Source: Ostrinia nubilalis | Taxonomy: Eukaryota; Arthropoda; Insecta; Lepidoptera; Crambidae | Direction: 5' to 3' | DNA: 64,000 nt | Assembly (NCBI RefSeq): GCF_963855985.1 | Contig: NC_087095.1 | Coordinates: 4,226,001-4,290,000, forward strand | Notes under the pieces: model-generated | The model's input: the letters and a program-made list of their open reading frames with translations, nothing else | Database searches by the model: none | What the model was told of the DNA's origin: nothing | Translations under genes and position numbers: made by a program | In this document: positions 48,816-59,728 of the stretch, piece by piece | Position numbering within the stretch: the stretch's first letter is position 1 | How the letters are laid out: each line of letters starts with the position of its first letter

Positions 48816-51115
48816 GATCCTCATATTCCAATAAGTTTGGATGGTTTCATAAATCTTGACATATAATCGCTTAATGCATTTAAACTAAAATTGATAACAA
48901 AAGGGATGCCCAGGTTCATTTTCCAAGTAAACGTTGGAGACATTCCAATGAACGAGCTCTCGTTGTTACAGATCTCAAAATAGAACCAAATATATTATCG
49001 AGATCTATTTCTGCACAGCTGTTGAGTTTTTTACTACAGTAGAAGAATATATTATTTTCGAATTACTTACCTTTATTATCATAAATGTTAATTTTATTTG
49101 TTAATTTTGTAATATTTACTATTGGCTTTACCTAGCATTATGTTTGGGGTTTTTGTCTGTCCTGATATTTGGGATGTGTTGTTCATGTTTTTCCTTGAAT
49201 GATTGTTTTGGAATTTCAGTAGTGTAAGGAAACTGCCTATTTATTTATTTTAGACTTGATTGTAAATAGTTTTATACGAACAATGTTCTTTGATGCATTA
49301 GAGCAATTTCCTCACCATCCAAAAGGAATTGAAGAACAAATACAGGAAGCTGGCCGTATCATGTTAGTCGGTCGTCGGCCATAAACAATGCGGATCTAAT
49401 TATAGAGGGCGCTAGCCGATTGGAAATAGAACGCGAATGTGGGCCACAGCCGCGCCCGCGCATCACCGTCCTCTGGAATGAACCTAGCAGACGATGGGAC
49501 GATGTATTCGGCATAACGTGCTGTTGGATTCATTGACATAAACAACACTCAAAATACTGACCCAGTTTCGTCTCAGAAGAGAAATGTTAATGGTTTCTCT
49601 CGATCTTATTTATGAATAGGGGTGGATATGGATGGATTCAATTTGTCACAATCAAACTTTTCTCAGGATTTCCCGAACTTAAGATTGTTTGTGTTTGAAG
49701 CTGATCTTGACGGCACGGTCACCCGCATCGCATGGCACTGACTATGAGCAAATCCCCGTAAAGGCTTTCTAGGCTTTTGATGTTTCTAACGAATGAGTAC
49801 GACGACCTACCTCGTGAGTCACACACATCCATGGCATATTATTATAGTTTTATGAAGCTAGGGAAATATCTTGTGTAAAGAGAGTCCTTGTTCCAATTTA
49901 ACCACATTAAAGAGGAGAGATAGAATTCCTGTTAAATCTCAATCAAGTCTGTTGATCATCATCACACACATGATCACACATCCATCATACATCATCGAGG
50001 CGGTGATTGTGATTGCCTTTGTTTGATCCTAGGGGATATTTGTTTAGTAAATCAATTACTGCGTGCCCACGACAGGTGCAATTCGCGTTAAACTGGAACT
50101 AGGGTGAGGGCGAAGCGGCATAATTTGGTTGCGCGCGCCCCCGACGCGGCGGCACGCGGCGTGAAGGGACACCGTTAAGGCCGGGTAGCAGAGAAAATGG
50201 CGAAAATGAGGTTTTCATTTTTCATTTTTGAGGTCCTAAACAGTAAAATTAAAGGCTAAGATTTTTTTTGGGCATAGTTGAGGATATTTTCTAGGGCTAT
50301 TAACGGATGGAAACACGATTTGATGAAGTTGACTCGATAGAATAAATTCCCAAAGTTACCTCTATTCGTTTTCTATATATGGTTTTATTTTTAAAATAAG
50401 CGATTTGAGATTGTGAATCTTTTACTAAACTAAAGTTCAGAAATAACTTGAGGGCTTTTAACGGATGAAATTTTTATATTGCGTCTTATTTAGTTACTAT
50501 GTTAAAAAATGTGGAAAAAATCGCCCATGACGGCTTGGACAATCTCAATCAGTCGCGCGGTGGCGCTTACGGAGGACGGACGTGTGTCAGTTTTTTGGCT
50601 GTGACAGTTCGCGATTTGTCAATATTTTTGACAATGATGACTTTGATGAGTCACAGTATAATAATATCAGTGTTACTGGAGAAAGTTAAAATTTTTGATA
50701 ATTAAGAATTATGAATTTTGTCTACCTATTGAAATTTAAATCGTTGGCATCCCTTTAAACTAAGACTCTACTCATGATACATAGTACATTCCTCAAATAT
50801 GAGACAAAACCAATGAGTTAAAATTACATTTTAATAGTACCTACCTAGATACACTCTTTAGAAGAGCACACTGACACAAATAAATAATAAAAAATTAGGT
50901 CAGTGGGTCAAATATAGGGGCAGCTGCACGTCACTGAAAGACGATTCTGTTTACTCGGCATCTGGGCTGGAGAATATGAATCCTTGCTTACAGATGCAGA
51001 TGTAAATAGAGTTATAAATGGACAAATTTTACATGAAATGTTTAACAGAAATCAGTTAAAAGACACGTACATGGAATACCAATAAGGTTGCGGAGGGAAA
51101 GCTACCTATTATAAA

Positions 51116-51492
51116 CTAGCGGCCGCCCGCGACTTCGTTCGCGTGGACCTCGTTTTGTCCCCGTTAGATATGATGTTTTACCTCGTTTTACCCATGTTGA
51201 TAGATGGCGTTTCACGGCTTCTCCCGAATGAATATTTACGAACGTCTTACCGTAGTTTGTCCAGTGCTGTAGATTTTAACCAATGACGATAGATGGCGCT
51301 TTTTAGACACGTCTTATTTATTTATTGAACTTTATTTGCCACATATCGTCATAATGTTAATCTGGGTTATAAACAATAATACTGTAAAGTTTCAACAAAA
51401 TCCGTTCAGTAGTTTTTGCGTGAAAGAGTAACAAACATCCAGACATCATGACATCCAGACATCCAAACTTTCGCCTTTATAATATTAGTAGA
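51116..51492 (-). mobile_element. Helitron-like element in minus orientation
   Basis: On the minus strand it starts TCTACTAATATTATAAAGGCG and ends with a GC-rich hairpin followed by CTAG (complement of 51116-51119), with T next. This is the same end structure as the elements at 21249 and 41362 but with a different interior, including a gatgtctggatgtc repeat near its 5' end. The 5' boundary is less certain. Confidence 0.6.
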
Positions 51493-51495
51493 ATA

Positions 51496-51564
51496 TTTCA
51501 CAATCCAAACTAATATTTACTATTTAGCATTTACTTACAGTAAATATTACTTTGGATTGTGAAA
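51496..51564. repeat. 26-bp inverted repeat with 17-bp spacer
   Basis: Arms 51496-51521 and 51539-51564 (tttcacaatccaaa ... tttggattgtgaaa) are complementary except for one base. The repeat lies directly beside the minus-strand Helitron end. Possibly the whole of a tiny MITE or a fold-back made at insertion. Confidence 0.7.
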
Positions 51565-51613
51565 GATTTAAAATAAAAAAAGAATAAAACAAAATAGGGT
51601 TTCAAATTACCTA

Positions 51614-51800
51614 TCTATATCTAATATTATAAAGAGGTAAAGTTTGTGTGTTTGTATATTATGTGTTAAATTGTAAGGGGTAATCTACTGAACTGATTTT
51701 AAAAAATCTTTCACCAATAGAAAGCCACATTATCTGAGTGTAATTGGTTATATAAAAACCGAAAAATTCCAGGCGGGCGAAGCGGCGGGCGGAAAGCTAG
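51614..51800 (+). mobile_element. Helitron-like element, short divergent copy
   Basis: It starts TCTATATCTAATATTATAAAG after A and ends with gcgggcgaagcggcgggc-type hairpin sequence and CTAG before T. The interior is AT-rich and shorter than the copies at 21249 and 41362. It lies in opposite orientation to the element at 51116, about 120 bp away. Confidence 0.65.
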
Positions 51801-51836
51801 TTTATTTATAATATAATGTAAGAGCATAATTATTAA

Positions 51837-52060
51837 AGTCGAAGTCAAACATTCTTTATTTGTGTGGACCTATATTAACGAGAGATTACAAGGCGTCAAA
51901 TATTTCAAGAAAAAAATTAAAAACAGACTATTATAAAGCTAAATTTTGCTCTCATGGAGCCTTTACCTACTCTGACAAATTAAGACTTAGAGAAGAAACT
52001 AATAATAAAACTATTTAACTGTCCTGCAATGAAAAGCTTGATCGGGTACAACACCTCAAG
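51837..52060. repeat. Possible interspersed repeat
   Basis: It begins aaagtcgaagtcaaacattc then tttatttgtg, resembling a common lepidopteran repeat start (agtcaaagtcaaa ... ctttattt). Recognised by eye only; ends not defined. Confidence 0.25.
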
Positions 52061-53742
52061 TTATTTCAGAACTTAATTTCATTAACAGACTCCGAATATC
52101 AAATCGCTTAGGTATCTAAAGTCAAACGTTTCTGAAATGTCAAGTGGCATAAAGTTGGGACTAATGAATAACCCATTAAGATAGTAGCGCCCTCCTGTCA
52201 ATGACATACCTGGAACGATAGAGTATTGGACAACTAATAAAAATGCTTTGTCCTAAATGACTGACGGATATCGTAGAGACCTGAAAGTTGGAAGGTGTGT
52301 TCTTTGTATGACGTAGGCATCTCATAAGAAAAGATTTTCCGAAATGGGGTCATGAAATGAAGGGGGTGAAAAAAGGGGGCAAAGTTTGTATGGGACAAAG
52401 TGATTCCTTGGTTCAATGTACTTGAAATTTAGCTTAACAATTCCTTAAAAATTCATCAAAGACGTGTGGAACGGGTAGAAAGTAATTTTGGCAGTCATTT
52501 TCTTCGAAGTTGATATCAATACTACCTAGTTAGTGCCTTTGATTTAATTACTTTTTATTTTTACAAGTGTTTGAAAACTCCATGTCAGATTGTGTACAAT
52601 GTCAAGTGAAATCTCAAATTGAAATGTCTCAATCTCAATGAGGAGACTCTGTATTTATTCCTAAAATTCCCCTAACACCCTTTCGAATTCAAGACAGTGC
52701 AGTTTCCCCATCAGTCTGCTTCGTAATGACTATAAACAAAGCACAAAGTCAAACTCTAGGGACCTCTGCTTAAACTCCCATGAGTGCACAGAGGTACGCA
52801 GGTAACCGCGTGTGATGCTCATAGTAATTTTCGATACAGAACCCCGTACATACGTCATACATATTATAGAAAGAAAACACCCAGACCAATACAAACAAAT
52901 ATGTTTCTGCAAAATTTTAGTATGATATTTTTATTTATTAATAAACAAAGAGACTGCACAAAATTGATGCGTGTACTGATTAATGTTATTAACCACATGC
53001 AAAGCTTCGTGAATTGCAACAACTATAATTTATTATCCAAGCTCCAAATAATCGCTACTAAGAGTAACTTATCATAAAATGTTTTTCCAATCGCTCAAGC
53101 TCCCAAGGGCCTACCGATAGATCGGGTGACGTAATCTTGAAATTCTTTAAGCCGGCGCAGTACTTCCAGAAGGTCGGGCGACGCCACGGCCCCTTTGAAC
53201 CGTGTTTACTTCTGCAGTTATATTTTATATTTATTCGATTCTAGAATATTATATTCCCAAAAAGTCTGAAAGTTGTTTTAATTTGTATCACTTGGTGATG
53301 ATTTGTATTAGAAAGTGTTGTGAGTGTGACGCTTGAAGGGAAGGAAGTCAACTTAACCTAACCAACTGCGTATTTCTATACTGTGTAGCTGGAAATTGTG
53401 GCGGGAGCTCTTTGGCGCGCTGTCTTCGGCGAAGAATTGCGCGCGCAGATTTTGACAGCGCGAAATACCTACTTTAGCAGAAATACCAAGCCTTAATGCC
53501 GCGGGAATGTTTTAGGGTTGCTATGTTCTTGTAGGTATTTACTCGTAAAATTTTTATCCAAGTATCTAAGATGAAACTAAACAGGGTCTGTCCCTTGCAG
53601 AACAGCGAAGTGATACGATCGCGAGTTGACAAAGCGTGGCTTCCTCATTAAATATGATACAAACAAACAGTATGTACTCAGTAGAAATAAATGTAAACAG
53701 CACGCAAAATACGAATTCTCTCTTCTTAGTCGGGCACTCTTG

Positions 53743-53967
53743 TCAGAGTGGTCGTGGTTGCGCTGACGAGGTACATGGTGGGGTGATATCATCTCCGAGG
53801 GTAGCTCTCCTGGCGATGTGCTTCCATTTATGACAGTTAGAGGCGTCGTGAGTACACTGGACCATGGTGGACTCAGTGGCCTTTGTGATGGCGTCTATCC
53901 AGCGGGTTGGCGATCGACCGCGTGCTCTCTTGCCTTCCACCTGGCACTGAATAACCAGTCTCTCCAT
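53743..53967 (-). mobile_element. LINE ORF C-terminal fragment
   Basis: A 74-codon minus-strand frame reads VEGKRARGRSPTRWIDAI, then a conserved-spacing W near HKWKHIARRAT. The GRSP-x-RW-D pattern followed by A...W is the C-terminal signature of endonuclease/RT LINEs. It is a different subfamily from the element at 33935. 5' truncated; no endonuclease or RT core is present. Confidence 0.6.
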
Positions 53968-54590
53968 CGAATTAAATCATACAATTATATTAAGCATGTA
54001 TTTCATCCGAGAGCTAAAGTCTCAGCAATACCAAATCCTTCTGCGCCATTTTTATGCATTCCGGGATCATTTTTTATCTGGCAACCCTGAGTGCATGTTT
54101 GCAAAATGGGTTCAGAGCTGCAGGAAAGATTAATCGACTTTGAAATTGGTTCGTGTTTATTTCTCTACGAGCATGCGTGTCCCTGCATTAAAAGTGCTAT
54201 ATTTGATACAATAGGTATGGTTAGATCACTGACCCCATCGCAACTGTGGGGTGGTTTGGTCCTGTTACAAATATTCTAAGAAAGGCAATCATTGGTATAC
54301 CGTACGTATTTATCGTGTTTTGTTTTCGTACTTACTCAATGTTACGCACTCAGTCTTGTATAAAATATACTGCATTATTGATATGTTATCATAATTTAAA
54401 ACGGATGTAAAGAACCAGTTGAACCATTATTGTTAAATAATTTCGATACCTTTTGTAAAATTTAAAAAAACTTTATGTTAAGGTAAGGAGGATACAATAC
54501 CATGGTACAATTACTTATTCTGTGACAATACCTAATACCTACTAATGAATAGTCAAACGGATACCTCTGACTTTACAATTTACCTAGAGC

Positions 54591-54645
54591 TACACCAACA
54601 ATGATTGTAGGTAGTAACTTACTACCTACAATCATTGTTGGTGTA
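54591..54645. repeat. Perfect 55-bp palindrome
   Basis: Two 27-bp arms (54591-54617 and 54619-54645) are exactly complementary around a single C. The arm begins tacaccaacaatgattgtag. No duplicate elsewhere in the window. Confidence 0.9.
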
Positions 54646-57600
54646 CTTACCTTACTACTAGTAAGGTTCTGTACTTGTTGATGTTATTCAGTTATTGGAT
54701 GTTATTGTTATATAAATTATAAATAAATAATACAATTGTTATCTACAACTACCTGTCTACACATTATGGTAGTTTATCTTTCTTATCGCATGAATAATTT
54801 CATTATTGGTAGCTTAAAAATGCACGATCATTTTGGCCCTGTTGTTGGACTCGGTTATTGACCTTTGCGTCATGAAAAATAACAAAACTATTCTTTTTAC
54901 TCTTGATTAAAGTTCAAACACTGGACCTGCAGCTTATAGAGATATTAGATACCTGCTCTAGATGTTCTCACCATAGATTGATGATGTCATACGTTAGCAA
55001 TTATTTGTAGAAGTTACGAAATACAATACATTGGAGTCGCATTACTTGGTGTCGCAGACAAAAAGTCAGTGCGGACATTGCGATTCACCTTGTTTCGCGA
55101 GTGGCGGCCATTGACCCGCGCCCCAGCTGTGCGCGTCTGTGTGTGTACAAATAGTTTGCACACGTGACCGCTTTGTGGGTGTGTGCCAACGAAAAACTAA
55201 TCTCCTATTCCCTTCGCCAACACTATGCCCCGATGATTCGCTGCAAGTGGAAACAGTGTGCAAAGTGCAATACTATGCAAATTAGTTCCGGGTTGTTTAT
55301 ACACATTTTAATTATAGGTTTATTTTCGGTACCTTACTATGCTTAAATGTTTGGAAGGATAGTCAACAACATCAACATCACACTGTATTATTACATTCTT
55401 GTTTCAAATTGCTGTTTATCTTCAGTACCTTCCGTGGTAGGCAAAGTACTGTGTGGTTACCGTACACCTTTTAATTAACGCCACTCAACTCAAATAATCA
55501 CATTAGGTTTAGGTAGTAACCTCCTATTACCAGAGCTATTACATATTCTGTGAAATACGATACTTTTAATACAACATTTTTTGTTATTTACACTGCTAAA
55601 AAGCACCTGTACTCGTCATTTTGCAAATATGTACAATTATACGGTCAGCAGTAACGTATTTTATTATGTAATCTATAATTCCTATACAGCTATTGCATAA
55701 TAAAAGTAACCTACTTCCGTGAATATGCTTACTGTAGTAAAATGAAAACTGGTGATCCTAGAATACCTACATCGATAATTCGATACGTAACAGGTTAATA
55801 TTATTGTTGTAACGATATGCTTCAAGTAAAAAAGAAAGTATATAGGTAGTCATGGAATTGCAAACTTTCAAAATGAAAGTTAACTATTCAAGTTGTTGTT
55901 ATCACAAATAAATCAAACGCACTAATTTAGCAAAATTATAAAATGATGTTAATTAGTTTTATTAAAAATTAAGTTATAAATACTATTCTTATAATCGTAG
56001 TCTATTAAAGTATACATAATGTATGTTCAGTTCAATAATGCAGCCGTTTACGTAATCCAAACAAAACAGTGTGCGTCAACAACACAGCGGTCGCCTATTT
56101 TGTATATATTTTTATTCATCAAACGCAATTTAAAAGTCAATTCACATGATGTTCTGAATCGTTTGTCAACGGATGTCGAATCTGGGTCAATGTCCAAGCC
56201 TCGCGGTGCAATCATTCGTCAATCGTCATAGACCGTCATTCATTCATCACCCGAGATTTGATAAAATTGAAAGTACCAAAAAGTTATGTGATAAGGGTAT
56301 TTTAACATGAAGAAAGAAAACTGCAAAATTACACGAGCACTGTCATATAAAAGTTTAAACGGAGATCGTTAATTTACAAGCACACGTAATTAATTGCAAG
56401 AATGCATTTGATCGAAGACAGATACAAATAAATAATTTAGAGTTAATTATGTAGAGAATAGAGAAATGTTCTTTCTCTACATACCAAGACCGTTTATAAT
56501 TGATTTATCGTAATTCTATGTAGTTGATTCGAATGATAATGTTTTGCATTTATAATTCGCATAAGTATGCGTCTAACAAGTTTAACGCGAAGTTTCATAA
56601 ATATTTTTTGTTCGCAGGTAGTAAATGCAGTAAAACCGGAGTCATGAACGCGAATAAAGGCTGTCACTCGCATCAAGCTGGGTAGCCGATGTCAAAAGTA
56701 AGTAATTTTAAACAGTAATTACTTTTTCCGACCAGAAGAAGACTTGCTACCTTCATTGTTTAAAAGAAAACCGTTATCGTTCCCAAAACCCAAATTGAGT
56801 TTTCATGTTCATTCTTTTCAAGCGATTTCTGTGTTAGAAGTTTGATAAATTCAGTCTTTGTTAATATTTAGGTACTACTTATCCATTATTAAAATTTATT
56901 TATTAGTCTTCGTCCTTAGAGCACTACTGCTCAACTTTCTCATTGAGTTGGTCCTTAGCTATTCTCTTCTAACAGCTACTTATCAGTCAAGTTGCGCATA
57001 TTGCTGTTGTACTTCTTGCTTGAACACTTCATTCGGCCATGAACAACTCTTCGGAAATTCCCTATCAGTTCTATTGAAGATAATTATAACTAATCATCAT
57101 AGAATTTACCTTGTCCCTCAGAAAAATTTCGAGCATAGCCTTTGTCGTAGGACGAAGTTACTCAAGATTTATCTTCGATCATCCGAATTTAATAGATCAA
57201 ACAGAACAGACGCAGAAGGTCGTAAAACTTCGTAAGTACTTCTTGCTTAAGAGCGTAACACTTCATTTGGTAGTCGTGCGTGAACAACTCCTCAGCACTT
57301 CAGTTCAACGACGGATAGAACCGCCGCGTGTCCTTCAAATAATTCGAGCATAGCTTTACTCAAGATTTCGGCAAAATACTCCACATTTTGAAATCGTAAA
57401 CCAAATTGAATAGCTGAAACAGATGCAAAGGGTCGTAAAACTGGGTAATGTACGGAACATAAACATTGCCATCGCTAAGTAGATTCAACCGGGGCTCTCG
57501 TAACGGCAGCCCCGCAAGTGCAGCACGGGTAATTGCATATTGCAACGCATGGATGCGCACTGCCAGCTATTTCATAAAAAAAACCCGCAGAAAACTACGC

Positions 57601-59728
57601 GCGGTGCGTCGCCGTATCGTATTCCGCACGCTATAAATGTGTGAATTTATGTCCCATTGTCCATGCAAAACTATTTTGATGTTTGTGGGAAAATAAATCC
57701 TGCATTGTAATGAGGCGGATCTAATTTTAAAAATAGCATGAACTTTTAAAACTTGGCCTGCTCTACACTTCTCGGATGAGCGTATCAAATTGTTATTTAG
57801 ATCGTGTTATTACAAAATTAATTCAACCTTCTAATAGAAACTTGAAAGGTCATTTCAATATTTTTTATAATTTATGCTGACACTATTGTCCAATAAGGTC
57901 AGTAGTGACAAAAATCATAGCTTGGCTACGCAATGTGATTTTTACCTCTATTATACTCTCGCAGTGGTAGAAGGGGACTGACAATAAAAAAGATCAGGTA
58001 GCAAACACGCGATGTTAGTAAAAGAATATCAAGTAAGAAACGAAGGGATACATTTATTAGAAACAAGGACGGAAAAGCCGAAATGCTTAAACATTCTGCA
58101 AGATATTTAATTAACCGACTAAAAGTACATCAACAATAATTATTCCGAGTTGCGGTTTGACTGCATAATCAGTTTAATGATTCAAGGTTACACTAATGAT
58201 AGTCGGCAGGAAATTCTTGTTTGGTCTTTAGTTTCGTATCTAAGTTACGCCGGCTGGCTCTGCGGCTCTGACAACAAATGATTCTATTGTTATTGTTACC
58301 TATTGCATAACTTTATTTATAGTGCATTGCAGCTAACAGCTTATTGAAATGTGTTTTTCTTTGCTGATTTTATTCAGCCAGTAGGTATTTGCGGTTGCAA
58401 TTTATTAAATTGTTAGTTGTTACCTATTTTGTTTCCTCGATTTAACCACACGACAATAACAAAAACAGTGTTGTGGCTGGGGCTTAAGTTTTTTTTCCTG
58501 ATGTTTATCAGGATCGATTTATGCAAGAATGTCAAAATGTATAAATTATAAAGAGTAGCGTGGCGGATTTTGTTCGAACTTCGAATACTTCGAACGTGTT
58601 GGCGTTGTGCCCAGCTGGGAAGGTATTGTTTCGTTCGGGCCCGCTATCTATTGCTCGGCGCATGTAAACATCTTACATTGTAGCACCTTATTGTGAACAG
58701 ATAAGTGCATAGTTTCACATTTCCCTTCAACATAAATCAAATTGAATTACCTACCTACATTATTTAACAAGAAGTTATAATAGAAACACATGTTCATTAT
58801 TAGGATAGGTACTACCTATTAGGTAGGTACCTCCTAGGAAGGAAGAAACGAAATGAACTAAAAATGATTGATTGTTGGAGATTCGACCAAAAAATGTATT
58901 TTCACAAGAACAATTTTAGGAAGTTTGATTTTCTGGATCATGAAAGAATATCATAATAAAATTTGATAAAATATATTAAAATGGCCACCCTACACATGTT
59001 TAGCGAGATGGAGCCGTCAATTCCGCGGCTCGGAATAGCACCAAATTGAATGGTGATGGGCGGGCGGTGCACGGGATCGATAACAGCCCGTTGCTCCGGA
59101 GACAGCGGCCCGGGACCGCCCACGAGTTGCACATCACCACGTGGGAGAGCTCTCCCCTACGCTACGCATCATACGTATACGCTACATACACTGTGATGTC
59201 TGGGAAATTATTGGCTTTCACTAATTTATTAACTTCAGCGTAGGAAAATCATTTGATTTTACTTTGGATTGAGTGTCTTATCTCGATCTTGGCGTCTACT
59301 ATGTACCTGTAAATGAAGTACCTAACTATAAAATATGTTGCGACTTACAAAATAGGCATACCTACCTACTTATACAACTTCACATTCGTAGGTATGATTC
59401 TCAAAAAGGTTTAGCATTCAATCAAGTGAAGGTCAGCAAACTTTTTGGTAGCGTACGGAGCGTCACGCGGAAGTTCCTTTGTTGTGTGCGCGAGCCTGTG
59501 TGTGTGTTGGGGGCGAAGTACGCTCAAGGGCATCCGCCGGGTAACGACCCCACCACGCACCTTCGGCAACTTCGCGCTCGATACGATATCGCTCGCTCGT
59601 GTACACAAGATTGACGGCCTCTTGCGTTTGTTTGCTTTTTACGAGTACGTGCCTATCTTCCTACATTTTACGTAGATTACTACTTTAAATTATATACCTA
59701 TTTAACCAGCATCATTTGTTTGTTTCAG

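Larger units (their letters stand above)
43574..59728 (+). other. Large first coding intron (about 16.2 kb)
   Basis: It runs from the donor gtaagt to the acceptor tttgtttgtttcag. It contains a long-TIR MITE, a LINE RT relic, three Helitron-type pieces or palindromes, and a LINE ORF tail. GC-rich islands lie near 43990-44160, 44455-44590, 46250-46440, 49430-49480, 50090-50180, 53390-53465, 55070-55140, 59000-59150 and 59440-59600. The 44025 island holds gcgccatctt, a PHO/YY1-like core, and the 59140 island holds an E-box cacgtg. No other coding exon is convincing. Whether all islands serve this gene is inference. Confidence 0.4.
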
